NCBI GenBank assembly: GCA_917880885.1
Contig: OU862913.1
Span: forward strand, 5,332,001-5,396,000
Direction of reading: 5' to 3'
Source of the DNA: Limnephilus marmoratus
Lineage: Eukaryota; Arthropoda; Insecta; Trichoptera; Limnephilidae
Length of the DNA stretch: 64,000 nucleotides
The position numbers and the translations under genes are program-made. Positions within the stretch are counted from its first letter, which is position 1. Each line of letters begins with the position of its first letter. The notes below the pieces were generated by a model. It made no database searches. It saw nothing but the letters and a program-made list of their open reading frames with translations, and had not been told where the DNA came from. Below, piece by piece: positions 30,521 through 42,549 of this stretch.

Positions 30521-31290
30521 AATTATTATGTTAATTTTATCACACTTTTGTAATAATATTTTTTATGTAAATTAAATATTTATATATGTAAACGAGAAAA
30601 TTAATAAAATAAATATATTTATATACATTATTGTTTTGTTTTATTAATTTTTATAATAATAACTAATTAATCACCGCTTTTTTTAAATTATTGTCTTTAT
30701 GTTGGTACTTATTTGTCTTTTGCTGTTTGTGTTCATTTTTAGTTTTTAGTTTAATTAACATATATCCTAAACTAAAGAAGAAATCATTAATTTAGGAAAA
30801 TGATGATTACATTAAGTAATAATTGTGCAAACAAAGTTATTTTAATAGATTTTGATTATATTTTCATAACGAGAGTAGGTTGGTTGATTGCATCCTAGTT
30901 GAGGAATTAGAGCCCGCAGAGAGAGGCTTTAGTTGCGGTAACTATCTCCTGTCGGCGTTCATTCAGGACATCAATTTCAAAAGCGAACAGAGCTGTAGTT
31001 TGTGCCCTTTTAATCAATTTTTGTACAAAATGTCTATTCTATTCTTATCGGGTTTTTTATGTAATTTTTTAAATTGGTTTTTATGCTTTCTCACAAATAT
31101 CGCGCGGTTACCCCGCAGTGGTAGGCAGAGAGGATAGAAGATAAGCCACACAATTCTGTATCGGCACACACACCTTCATTCACATTCCAAAAGGTCCGGT
31201 TCCTACTTCTCCCTAACCATCACCTTGCTGGAAAATATTTTAAATTTGGAACAATGGCAAGAAACGCAGTACGAATTCTAGCATTTGTAT
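30521..31290. other. Non-coding, nothing firmly recognised
   Basis: AT-rich to about 30880, then a more mixed block 30880-31250 with no family I can name, which may belong to the Helitron whose 3' end lies at 31354. Confidence 0.3.
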
Positions 31291-31295
31291 TAATT

Positions 31296-31354
31296 TACAC
31301 GCAAATCGCATAGTGTTTTAACCCGTTAGTTGCTTTTGCAACGGGCCCAGCTAG
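31296..31354 (+). mobile_element. Helitron-like 3' end
   Basis: A hairpin (CCCGTT ... AACGGG, 31322-31345) is followed by CCAG and CTAG, then T at 31355. Helitrons end in a short hairpin about 10 bases before CTRR and insert between A and T. No 5' end or Rep/helicase sequence was found, so this is a non-autonomous or truncated copy; the extent to the left is unknown. Confidence 0.5.
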
Positions 31355-31355
31355 T

Positions 31356-32062
31356 TTGTATTAATAAGCAGAAAAAGATTTGGAACTACCTCGGAAGCAA
31401 TTTGTTGGTGTTTTATATTCACGTAATCTCGTTGTTAAGTTAAAAAGAAGGAATTTGACCATCTCGGAAATACTTAAACTTAAGTCACACTTCTTTCGAC
31501 ATGAATACCTGCGTGAATAATAACAAGCCGGTCTTCAACAAACATAACACTCAACATCCCGCTAAAGCATACGACCCACGGACAAAGATCCTTTAACTAC
31601 TATTCCATCATACTAAATAACTGCATGACACCTTCTTTGAAACAACCTGCTGATTATTTACCAACGAATAAACTAAAAAAAAAACAAATCACAGACTGGA
31701 TAAAAACTAAAGGAACTCAATTTTTCCAAAACCTATTTTCTCCAAACCGAACATAAAAATTAACTTGGTATTTAAATAATACCACTAGATCTACAAAATT
31801 GATTAATATGGCATAACAATTTTTCAAATATTGGCACTAATAATATATCATCTACTTTTATTTTTTTTTTCTTTTATCCTCTTTTCGTCTCAACTGCTCT
31901 TGAGTTCACTTCATGTACCTATATTCTTTATTTTTTTATTTTTACTATAATGAATTATCCATTGCAACTTTAGTATATTACGATGCTTAACTTACCTCAA
32001 CTTACTACATTGTGTCTGTATAATATTATGATGAATATCTCACCACAGCTACCTACACCCAC
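31356..32062. other. AT-rich non-coding, nothing recognised
   Basis: No coding or terminal repeat signature seen between the Helitron end and the next MITE. Confidence 0.35.
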
Positions 32063-32728
32063 TATATAGTCTGTCAAAAAAGAGTAGAAAATATATTAGG
32101 GCGCCACTGTTGATCAAATGGCAATACTAAACACATAACTCATGGTGTTAAAGTAAAGCTGTGTAACCTACATTTTCATAAAAAATTAAAAAGGCATAAT
32201 AGTGGAAAAAATATTTTTTCCAGTGATACCCGCCGATCTCAAAATTAGAATTGAATATAGGTATATTATTATTATACCTTTGCAATTTTGTGTTAACATA
32301 ATGAAGAATAACTATAATGTAATAAAATATAAACCACAGGTTAGAAATTGCTCACATTTATTTAATACTAGATAAAGTACTTAGCGTTACCTGGGCTTTA
32401 GATCATGTCTCTAATTTTAGATCTGAATATATTTAACTCATTCAGATCTAAAAATAGTCAACTCACCATTAGTGATTCTTCCTTTCTATCTATTGTTAAA
32501 TTCAAATTTATGTTAAATTAAATTAAAGCAAATCGCTTTATTAATCACCTTTTAATAAAATTTATGTCACGAAGAAAAAATGTTTTTTAAAATGTGGTTT
32601 ACTGTGTTCTATACATTCAGTGTCATTGCACTTCAAAGAAATATTTGACAGTTAAATTGGTGTTGCCAGTCTACAAATTTAGTAGTTCCAGTTTTTATAT
32701 TTTCTACTCTATTTTGACAGACTATATA
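32063..32728. mobile_element. Tc1/mariner-like MITE
   Basis: Ends TATATAGTCTGTCAAAA...GAGTAGAAAATATA and the reverse complement at 32696-32728 form inverted repeats of about 33 bases with one or two mismatches. They abut TA dinucleotides. The GGCAATAC/GGCAACAC words near both ends extend the symmetry. Interior about 600 bases without coding capacity. Confidence 0.65.
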
Positions 32729-34500
32729 TACAATACTGCCACCATGGGTGGTACTACGGAGTCCTGGGGTTAGTATATTTATGGGAGTCCTCCTTGAGAG
32801 TCTCAAGGGGGATACTGTGCTGTCACTTATGATGGCATAATAATACCTACATGCGTACACCTCAGCACGGGTTCTCCCAGTGAGGTGTTCTCAATCCATA
32901 ACCACATTCGTTTTAACCAATTACATACAGTTGCCGATCGTATTTCACTCTACTACCTACTATGTTTCATTTTACGAATATTTTTTTTTGTTTTACTTCC
33001 ACCAAATGTCATTTTCATTGCATTTATGAACTGTATGTCATTGTATTTATTAAAACCACTGGAACGATTTTTTCCGAATTTCGGAACCACTTACAAAGTG
33101 TAAGTCTGAAAAGTTTCCGAATTTCGGAAGATTCTCCCTAGTTGCACTAAAAATTATTTTTAAATATTTTCGAAAACTCCCGCGATCTGTAATTTGCATA
33201 ATCATGTAGTTGACAAAATCCTTTATAGGATTTGACACAGATGTCTCTATTCTTTTGCGTCTACTTTTATCTTTATAGATATGCATAAGCACGTATCTTG
33301 TTTTGTTGACAAAAATTTCTAGGTTAAAATGACAGCCGTTTGTTGGCTTAGAATGGTGTTATTGATTGTTTTAATTGATTTTTATTAAGTGTTTACATAC
33401 GACAGTTCCCGCAATTCAATTATCAATCTATTTAACGTGTTTTCAATTCGTGCAAATTAAAAATTAGTGGCTTTTTTACGTATTTTACGAAGTAAAATTT
33501 AAATTTCGAATTTCACCCGATCTTTGTGTTAATTTTTTCAATTATTGACCTAATTACTTGACGTGTGCATTTGAACTGTAGTTTATCAATTAGAAAGATT
33601 CATAACAAAGATATACATGTAAATTTTAACTAGTTTAGAAAAGTTTTAATCCAGTAAACCTCAATCAAAGCCAGCTGTCAGATGGTATATTTTGTCAGAA
33701 TGGAAATGCGAAACTCGAAAACATTCATGCAAGTATTCTAAAAGGTTAGTAATACGTATTCTTATGATTTTTATCTTATTAAAAACCTTGTATCTTAATT
33801 TACTACATTATATAAAAACATGTTGATGAATATCCAATGTTAGATCACAAATGTTTATAAAGCTGAAGTCTGATTTTGATATTGTCATTTAGGGTGTATT
33901 TGTAAAACGATTATTTTAGTTAAATAAAGCAAAAATCACGTAAATTCTTATTGTTATTGTAGACAATGAACTTATCCTACTAATTTTATACAGTTACTTT
34001 GTGTTAAATGTATTTCAATATACTAAAAAGTGGATTTCATTTTGACACTCCGCGGTCTCAAATATCTATAAAAAAACTTCGAGCAAAATATTCCAAATCA
34101 GCTGATTGCACTTAAAAATTGACAGTTTAAAAATATGTTTGCTTCTATAGTTATCAAGTAGGTCATAGACAACGTGTAGAAATCGAAAATATCCAATGTT
34201 GACTTGAAAAAGTAACATTTAGGGCAATTTCAAAGTAACGAACACGCAGGATTCGCACATTTTTAAAGTTTACGATTTTATAATATTTTTTTTATAATTC
34301 CTACGAATATGTGATAATCAACAAAAGATAGGTTAATTCATTGGCTATATGGAACTATAATCAGTTTGCATGTCTCAATATTAAAATTCGGAGATATGAT
34401 TTTTTCAATGTCGGCGGAAAAAATTCAAAATGGATTCGAAAATATAACGAGCAATCCGAGGCAAAAGTTATAAAATGCGTCGTCGCTCCAGTGGTTAACT
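32729..34500. other. Non-coding, nothing firmly recognised
   Basis: AT-rich. TTCCGAATTTCGGAA-type palindromes occur at about 33071-33085 and 33115-33130. Short unrelated reading frames only. No transposon ends could be assigned. Confidence 0.35.
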
Positions 34501-34509
34501 GTATGTAAG

Positions 34510-35700
34510 AGCATAGAAATGAATAAATAAAAAAATGATAATATAATTCTGAGTTGTTTTTAAAGATTTTATAAATGCATCAATTACAACACCCTATCCT
34601 TTAATTCGTTTATTTACCATTATTCCGTACATGAGTGAAGATAGAACCAGCGAAAAATAAATCATTTTCAATTTGACAATATTGAGTAATTCTTTAAGAC
34701 TGTAAAATATGTACGTAAGATATCTTAATTTAGAAGCGGTATGATTAATTTGTGATTGCCAATATGCGAGTAAATGTGTATAAATATAAATACCCAAATA
34801 TTTGATTTTCTCAACTTTTCCATGATCAAAGCAAGAATAGCATGTTACTTGATTTCAGTTAGCATTATGTATTCTAATTTTAAGGTTGTTGAAGGATTGG
34901 TTTTTACTGTTTTTATAAAAAGTTAGGTAAGTACTTAAAATGTTTTTTTATCGTAGTTTAAGAAGAGTCTAGGTATTACTTTTTAGCCATGATGGGACGT
35001 ATGCAATACATTTTGTTACCTTTAAAAAAGTTCGAAGCCAGGATTTTCCATTAATTATTATTGCTGTATTATTATTATTTATTAGAGATTACAACAATAA
35101 TAAATCATTTATTTATATACGAAAGATAATTGGGCCAAGCATAGTTCTCAGTGGTACTCCATTTTTATCCCTTTTTCCGAATTATAAAAATTACCCATTT
35201 TAAGTTTTTTGTTTTTGGTCTTAATATTTATCATTTTTCAAATATTTTTGAGATGTTTGAAACTAAGGAAATAGGTCTGTAATTGACTAATACGTGCGTT
35301 TTTACTCGATTTGTGAATTGATATTATGGTGGAGATAGTAAATTGTTCTGGAAAATTTACCTCTTTTAAGAATATATTACAAATATGTAGCAATGGAGTT
35401 TATTTTTTTAGTGTGTTTGTTTTTTTTTAGTTTGTGTTTTTTTATCAATATTATTTTATTGTTTTACTGTGTTACCTGATAAACCATTAATTTCCGTAGA
35501 ATTTGTTGATTTTAGACCGTCAATGTGTATTACAATTATTTCATTTGTTATGATTAAATGCAAAGAAGAGTCTACGGGCGTTGCATTATTAATTTTATTT
35601 TATTCACGTACTTGATCTATTTATTACATTTTTTTCCTTTATTTTTTTCCCATTATACATTTCAAAAGAAATTTTTACACATTTTCTAAATATATGTATA
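34510..35700 (-). mobile_element. Degenerate LINE relic (same family as 36-46 kb LINE)
   Basis: Parallel to 41400-43050: CTTTAAGACTGTAAAATATG, AGATATCTTAATTTAGAAGC, TGATTTGTGATTGCC and the later TTGATTTTAGACCGTCAATG match the LINE at the same relative positions. Short LINE-like peptides on the minus strand (THLLAYWQSQINHTASKLRY, SLKELLNIVKLKMIYFSLVL) fit the region after the RT. Many frameshifts and deletions; an old copy. Confidence 0.6.
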
Positions 35701-36240
35701 TAACATTACACAAGAAAAAATAATGTAAAAAGTAAAATAAAATATATAAGACATAAGTAGATAATGGAAACCCACGAAGGCACTGCCTGTGCGTGGGTAT
35801 TATTAACTAAAGTGCTAAATTACACCAATAAGTTGGCGGTACAAGTAAAAAATGTAATTTTCAAAGTGAAAGTTTTAAAATATAGTGACACATACAAGTT
35901 AATTGATTTTTTGTTACGCTTTCAAGAAGATAAGTTAAGTAAGTCTTGAAGTTACAGTAGAATTGTAAAAGTGAATCATGAAGGTTTACATAGAGTTTAT
36001 AAATAAAGTGTTTCAACATCTACACCATTTAGCCATAATTTTAATTCTTTTATGTAAAGTGATATTTTATGTGTCAATTGAATGTATTTTGGTAGAAGAT
36101 TAAATGTACGAGGTCCAATAAAACTGCCATGTGTTTGCATTAATTTGGTTTTGATTTGGGGAACTTGAAACACATTATTAGTCCTTTCGCTAATTCTATT
36201 TTCGTTTTTTACGAAATAATTTTTGTTTTTAAATATATAT

Positions 36241-36675
36241 ATAATCGTATTTTTCTTGTGATTTTGATGACATTCAATTAAAACACAATTGAGTTTCTCT
36301 GTAAAGAAAGAGGAGGTTTATTTTGTTAATCTCACAAGATTTACATAAATAAAAGTATCTAGTAACAAAACAAACCTGTAAAGAAAGAAACGACATTTAA
36401 TGTTATTAATTGCAATGTCGATCCCTTGATCACAATATCACAATCACGATAGTAATCACTTTTAATTATTGAAATCAATCTTATCAATTTGCTAAATTTG
36501 CTTTATCATGGCCATAGATTATTTTTACTATATTTTCAATTATCCATAGATTATAAAACATTGAGTCGACTGTTAAGTAGGAACTGAGGCACATACCAGT
36601 GTCAGTCTATAGTACATACACAATGACCAGTCAAGATCGGCATTGTGATTAAAGAAAATTATATTTTTCTTTACA
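36241..36675 (-). repeat. 3' LTR
   Basis: Downstream LTR of the minus-strand element. No difference from 40952-41386 seen in reading both. Starts TGTAAAG next to the polypurine tract; ends CGATTAT next to the TATAT target duplication. Confidence 0.9.
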
Positions 36676-36686
36676 TCTCCCCCCCT
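36676..36686 (-). other. Polypurine tract
   Basis: Minus-strand AGGGGGGGAGA directly before the TGTAAAG of the 3' LTR: the plus-strand primer of reverse transcription. Confidence 0.85.
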
Positions 36687-36711
36687 AGGGAAGATAATAA
36701 ACCAAAACCTA

Positions 36712-39700
36712 TCATGTATCCTCTTCATTGTTCATTAAAGGTGCTGGAGTTAACTTCGAGATATGGAAAAAATTTGATTCTGATTTTTGTCGACCAGTGT
36801 TTATCTTGTAAATTGAGTTTGAAATTTTTTCTATGATTTCGTAGGGTCCGATTCTCAATTCGTCGAGCTTCTTCCTATTAAGTTTGTTTCCATTCTCCAC
36901 AAAAACAGTATCACCAACTTTGAAGTCAAAGTGTTTCCTGGTTTTATCGTAAATTATCTTGTTGTAATTATGTGATTTCAGAGTATTTTCCAGAGCTTTT
37001 TTTCTGTCGTGAATCAAATCGATGTCGGTCTTCTTAAGTTTTAACTCTTTTGGCAAAATCGTAACATCTGTGCCGTTAAGTAGGTACTGTGGCGCATATC
37101 CAGTTACAGTGTGCTCCGTTTCATTATAGTTTTTTACACAATTACGCGCTATAGTTGTCCAAGCTACTTTTGAATCATTTTCGTTAATTTTGCATCTAAT
37201 TTTATTGACCAGCGTTTGATTTAATCTTTCATTTAATCCATTTGAGAAAGGTGAGTTCACTGCAGTAAAAATTATCGGTATATTTTTTTCATCCAAAAAT
37301 TTTTTGAATTCTCTAGAATTGATACCCGGGTATTGGTCCGACAGTATCATGCCAATGTTATTAGTTTCTGTGGAGTTTAAGAGTTTGATGAAATCATTGG
37401 TATTTTGAGTTCTTGACGTCAAAATATATGCAAACCTCGTGAAATGATCTGATAGCAGGTGCAAGTATCTCTTTGTTGACCGTGAACCCCCAAAACCGCC
37501 TATTGTATCAATGGAACATATTTCAAAAGGTTTTGTTGCGGGACCCAAGTGGGACATCAATCCATATTTATTTTGACCTCTTGATTTGTTCTTTAAACAT
37601 ACTGCACAACTTTCGCAGGTTCTCTTTATATTGTTTGTCATGTTTTCTGCTGTGTACCATGAGCTTATCATTTTTTGCATTTGTGTAATTCCTATGTGAC
37701 CTAGGTCTGTATGAACATTTCTGATAAAGTGTATGCTGAATTTTTCTGATAGAATTATTTTTTCTCTTTTTTTTACTTTTTTGTAATAAACATTATTCTT
37801 CGATATTAATTTATCTCTTCTGTACTGTATCTTCTCATTTTTGACCTGATCTTTTAAGATATCTTCTAATTTTATTAAGTTGACAACTTTTAATTGCTCA
37901 TCTGTATTTTCATTTGAATCTAGCACTGGATTTCTGCTTAGACAGTCAGCTTCCAAATTTTGTTTTCCTGGAGCATATTTTATGTTAAAGTCATATTGAG
38001 AAAGATAATATGTTAAATCACCCAGCTCTTCATCGGTTCTAGATTTGAGATTCATGTTTTCCAGTGGTTTGTGGTCTGAATCAACTGTAAATGGTTTACC
38101 TATCAACCAGTATTGCCAGTATTTCACTGCTTCTTTTATGGCTAAGCATTCTAAGTAAATTGCTTTTTTCTTTTTCTGGGCGCTATTTAGTTTTTTCGAA
38201 AAGTAAGCTACAGGTTTTTCTTTTCCATCCGACTGTGTCTGTTTTAAAATAGCTCCAAGGCCTTCTAGAGAAGCGTCTGTATATATATTAATTGGTAAAT
38301 CTTGATCAAAAATTTCCAGGATTGGTTGTGAGCATAGTAGGTTTTTCATCGTTTCAAAAGCATTTTGGCATTTATCAGTCCAAATAAACTTTTGGTTTTT
38401 CCTTAGTAAGTTATGCAAAGGATCTAGTATTATTGCACTCTTCGGAATGTACTCATGATAAAAGTTGATTTTTCCTAGAAATTGTCTCACATTCTTCTGT
38501 GTTTTTGGAATAGGAAAGTTCTTTATTGAAATCAAATTATCCTTTACTGGCTTGACTGAATTATTCTGAATTATGTGACCCAGATATTTTACCATGTCTG
38601 ATGCAAATGTGCATTTTGTAAATTTTAATCTAAAACCTTCTGTTTTGATTGCATTCAGCAACTTTGTTAAATGATCGATGTGTTCAGAAAAAGTTTTTGA
38701 AAATATAAGTATGTCATCTATGTAATTGACAGCAAAATCCGTTAGTTTATATTTTCTCAATATATTGCTTAATATCCTCTGAAAAATTGCCGGAGAGGTC
38801 TTTAATCCAAAAGGTAGGCAGGTCCACTGATAATGCCCCTCCTGTGTTACAAATCCTGTTTTTTTTTTTGTCTTCAATCCGCAACGGAATGGACCAAAAA
38901 GCTGAGTTTATATCCAGCGTTGAAAAAAAATTGCAATTTCTGGTCTTTGTCATTAAGTCTTCAATCAATGGAAATGGTTGAGCTTGAGGTATTACTATTT
39001 TATTTAAGTCTCTGAAGTCTATGCATAATCTGGATCTTTTGTTTTCTTCTTTTTTAAATGCCAGAGTGACCGGTGCAGCAAATGGGCTGTACGACTCTTC
39101 TATCAGTTTGTTGTCTAATAATTTTGCTATTTGCTCTTCTATTTCCTTTTTATCTTCTACGCTGCATCTGTAAGGCCTCTTACTACAATATTTATCCACC
39201 AATAAGTCTATCTTCGCTTCATATCCATTAACAGTACCAACATCGTATTTACTTTTCGCAAACACTGATGTGTATTTGCCTATTAGTTCATTTATTTCTG
39301 TTTTTTGATCATTATTTAAATGATTTATTGTTATTTTAAAATCTTCTTCGTTAACATGTTCATTAAAATTAATTTGGTGTTTTTCTATAATGTTCTTATT
39401 TTCAGAATGTTTAAATTCAGTATTCGTCTTCATATTTGTAGAAGTTTCTTCTTTTTTATTTGTATTATTCAAGCAGACTTTCTGTGATATTTGTAAGTCT
39501 TCACTTTGGATAAGTTTGAAGTCTTTTATCATGTCTAATCCAATCAAAAAGTCATACTTAAAATTGTGTTCATCAATAATGTACACATCAACATTTTTCT
39601 CCAATTCAAAAATTTTAATCTTTAACGTTGTCAAACCACTCGTCTTTTTAACACCATTAATCGTTACTAAATTTGCTTCATTCAAATTGTTTCCTTTTCT

Positions 39701-39826
39701 TTTTAGTGTCAAAAACTTAGAATTAATTAGAGAAACATTTGAACCCGAATCATAAATTCCGTATATTGTTAATTTATCATTTAGTAATAGTTTGACTTTT
39801 ATTAATGGTGTTACTATTAGTTTTTT
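36712..39826 (-). pseudogene. Ty3/gypsy pol: PR-RT-RNase H-IN, one frameshift
   Basis: Reads in −1 frame from the slippery site at 39820-39826. Protease has YDSGSNVSLI (active-site DSG) near 39735. RT begins about 39250; RLCIDFRDLNK, FSTLDINSAFWSIPL, then PFGLKTSPAIFQRIL and YIDDILIF (catalytic). RNase H: IYTDASLEGLGAIL, SDHKPL. Integrase: zinc site HTDLGH...CESCAVC, catalytic SIDTIGG, LSDQYPG and GLNERLNQ (D, D, E). The frame changes at 38859-38869, an 11-base A run (minus strand) between the RT motifs; ten would keep frame. Otherwise full length to a stop at 36712. Needed for reverse transcription and integration of the element. Either a true mutation or a homopolymer error. Confidence 0.85.
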
Positions 39827-40926
39827 TGATCATTTTCATTTATCTCAGTCTCTATCACTGAATTGTTAACATGTTTAATGGCATTTCTCTTAAATTTTTC
39901 ACCCTCTTTTGTTTTGAACCAGCATGTGGCTTCAGGGTGGTAAGGAGTGCCCTTATTCAATTTTTCACAAATTTTACATGGATTTTTATCCTTATTTTTA
40001 TTATGTTCTGCATTCCCAAATATTCTCTTGTTCATGAATCTTTTTTTGTTGACCATATGTTCATACTTGTTTACTTCATTAAACAAATCCACAGTATCTT
40101 GTAATCCTTCTCTATCGATCTTGTTTAGTATGAATTCTGGTAGTCCGGAAGCAACAAGATCTATCAAAGTACCGGTGTCGATTGATCTTCTCATATCCAA
40201 TAGAAGTTTTTCTTTTCTCATAGCATAATCCAACAGAGAACCATCTATGTATCTAAATAATAGTGCGTATGTGACAGGGTTCCATCCTTTGTTTGCGAAT
40301 GATTCACAGAATTTGTTTTTCCATGTTGACCACTCTGAGTTCATTGTTAGTTTAATAATCATGGAACTATACCAATCTACACAAGTTTTATCCATGAACA
40401 ATCTGAGTATTTCTATTTTTTTTTCATCCGTGATCACATCAAATCGTAAACATTCTTTTTCAAACACTTCTATCCACTGGCTTGCATTTGTATTTTTACT
40501 ACAGAATTTTTCTATAACAAACTTCTCAGCAATGTTTTTTAAGCTCTGTTGCTTATCTTCCATTAATTTTACCATCAATCTTCCCAATGTATCTTCTTTT
40601 TGATGTACTTGTAAATTTTCTTCTTCCAATTCTTCGAGGTATTGGTTTCCGAACTGTAGGTTTCCATCTTCATCTACATATGTTTTTTTTAGTTCTTCCT
40701 CCATTGTTAACCAGACTCTTCTAACCTGGTATCTTTTTTTTAAACTATTTTTTACTTTTGCAAAAGCACTACTTTTCATAATCTCCTGGTGATGGCTGGC
40801 GGATTGTAGCATTTCTGGTATTTTAAACACTTTTTCATCACTTGTGACTATTTTTGTAATGCTAATAATATTTGACTTGTAATCGCCTCCAGGTAGTAGC
40901 GTAAATTCAAATTGTAGTTTCTCCAT
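39817..40926 (-). CDS. Ty3/gypsy gag
   Basis: 369 residues from ATG at 40926 (MEKLQFEFTLLPGGDYK). The middle (WIEVFEKECLRFDVITDEKK, WSTWKNKFCESFANKGWNP, YALLFRYIDGSLLDYAMRKE) follows the capsid-like pattern of retrotransposon Gag. Near the C-terminus CKICEKLNKG...HPEATC is a variant zinc knuckle with longer spacing than CCHC. It would package element RNA into particles. The stop at 39817 follows an A AAA AAC heptamer used to enter pol. The frame is intact. Confidence 0.8.
   Translation of the reverse strand: MEKLQFEFTLLPGGDYKSNIISITKIVTSDEKVFKIPEMLQSASHHQEIMKSSAFAKVKNSLKKRYQVRRVWLTMEEELKKTYVDEDGNLQFGNQYLEELEEENLQVHQKEDTLGRLMVKLMEDKQQSLKNIAEKFVIEKFCSKNTNASQWIEVFEKECLRFDVITDEKKIEILRLFMDKTCVDWYSSMIIKLTMNSEWSTWKNKFCESFANKGWNPVTYALLFRYIDGSLLDYAMRKEKLLLDMRRSIDTGTLIDLVASGLPEFILNKIDREGLQDTVDLFNEVNKYEHMVNKKRFMNKRIFGNAEHNKNKDKNPCKICEKLNKGTPYHPEATCWFKTKEGEKFKRNAIKHVNNSVIETEINENDQKN
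39820..39826 (-). promoter_or_regulatory. −1 ribosomal frameshift site (A AAA AAC)
   Basis: In gag frame the minus strand reads CAA AAA AAC TAA. The heptamer A AAA AAC fits X XXY YYZ, and a −1 slip leads directly into the pol frame (CTA ATA GTA ...). The gag stop follows immediately. Confidence 0.75.
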
Positions 40927-40951
40927 TTTTGGTTACGAAAAATGTCGTTTT

Positions 40952-41386
40952 ATAATCGTATTTTTCTTGTGATTTTGATGACATTCAATTAAAACACAAT
41001 TGAGTTTCTCTGTAAAGAAAGAGGAGGTTTATTTTGTTAATCTCACAAGATTTACATAAATAAAAGTATCTAGTAACAAAACAAACCTGTAAAGAAAGAA
41101 ACGACATTTAATGTTATTAATTGCAATGTCGATCCCTTGATCACAATATCACAATCACGATAGTAATCACTTTTAATTATTGAAATCAATCTTATCAATT
41201 TGCTAAATTTGCTTTATCATGGCCATAGATTATTTTTACTATATTTTCAATTATCCATAGATTATAAAACATTGAGTCGACTGTTAAGTAGGAACTGAGG
41301 CACATACCAGTGTCAGTCTATAGTACATACACAATGACCAGTCAAGATCGGCATTGTGATTAAAGAAAATTATATTTTTCTTTACA
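40952..41386 (-). repeat. 5' LTR
   Basis: Upstream LTR of the minus-strand element; matches 36241-36675. A clear TGG-type primer site next to its inner end was not found, unlike the element at 55-63.6 kb. Confidence 0.9.
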
Positions 41387-41706
41387 TATATTTCATTGTT
41401 TGCAATATAAATAATTTACGGATATTGCATATTTTTGTCTCTTTGAATAATATCTCAGTCGGGAATGTTTTATTTCTATTATACATAATTTTAATGATGC
41501 GCTTTTGAGCATTTTGTAAAGGCTTAATAAAGGCATCAAGCGCACCACCCCATCCTACAATGCTGTAGATTATAGATTATTGAAGATTGTTCCAGGGAAA
41601 AATAAACTTCCTTAAGTCTGTAAAAATTATATATAAGATATCTTATTTCGAGATGGTTTTATCTATTTGTGATTTCCAGCTAAAATGTGTATCAATAGAC
41701 ACTCCT

Positions 41707-42546
41707 AAATATTTATTATTGTCTACTTCGATGAGTTTATTGCAAAGTGAACATGTTTCTTGATTACAACTTTTGTTGTGGATTCTAATTTTTAGGTTAT
41801 TATGAGGTTTGTTTTTAATGTTTTTTATAAAATATTAAATACAATGTTTTGCTAAAGTTTAAGATGAGTTTGTTATCTAACCATGTTGAAATAAGTGCAA
41901 TACATTATTTTGCCTTATAAAATGTTTCAATCCAAGAATTTCCGTTTACTATTGTTGCCGTGTCATCGTCATAAGAAATAATTTGTCCAGGGATTATAAA
42001 ATTAGATAAATCGTTTATATACATCAAAAATAGAATCAGGTCAAGTACAGTTCCTTGCGGAACTCCATTTTTTATCTGTGCTTCTGAACTATAATAATAT
42101 TTGTTTTTGTGTTCTATCTTTAAGATAAATATTTATTATTGTCTACTTCGATGAGTTTATTGCAAAGTGAACATGTTTCTTGATTACAACTTTTGTTGTG
42201 GATTCTAATTTTTAGGTTATTATGAGGTTTGTTTTTAATGTTTTTTATAAAATGTTAAATACAATGTTTTGCTAAAGTTTAAGATGAGTTTGTTATCTAA
42301 CCATGTTGAAATAAGTGCAATACATTATTTTGCCTTAGAAAATGTTTCAATCCAAGAATTTCCGTTTACTATTATTGCCGTGTCATCGTCATAAGAAATA
42401 ATTTGTCCAGGGATTATAAAATTAGATAAATCGTTTATATACATCAAAAATAGAATCGGGTCAAGTACAGTTCCTTGCGGAACTCCATTTTTTATCTGTG
42501 CTTCTGAACTATAATAATATTTGTTTTTGTGTTCTATCTTTAAGAT
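41707..42546. repeat. 420-base tandem duplication in LINE
   Basis: Copies at 41707-42126 and 42127-42546, both starting AAATATTTATTATTGTCTAC. Only about four differences seen (for example AAATATTAAAT/AAATGTTAAAT, CCTTATAAAA/CCTTAGAAAA, ATTGTTGCC/ATTATTGCC, AATCAGGTC/AATCGGGTC). It doubles the RT C-terminal region of the LINE. Confidence 0.9.
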
Positions 42547-42549
42547 AGT

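Larger units (their letters stand above)
36241..41386 (-). mobile_element. Ty3/gypsy LTR retrotransposon, near intact
   Basis: Two LTRs of 435 bases (36241-36675 and 40952-41386) that look identical by eye. On the minus strand the LTR starts TGTAAAGAAAAATA. TATAT lies at both outer flanks (36236-36240 and 41387-41391), a 5-base target duplication. A polypurine tract precedes the 3' LTR, gag and pol are in the −1 frameshift arrangement, no env. One extra A in an A run disrupts RT. Very recent insertion into the LINE. Confidence 0.9.
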
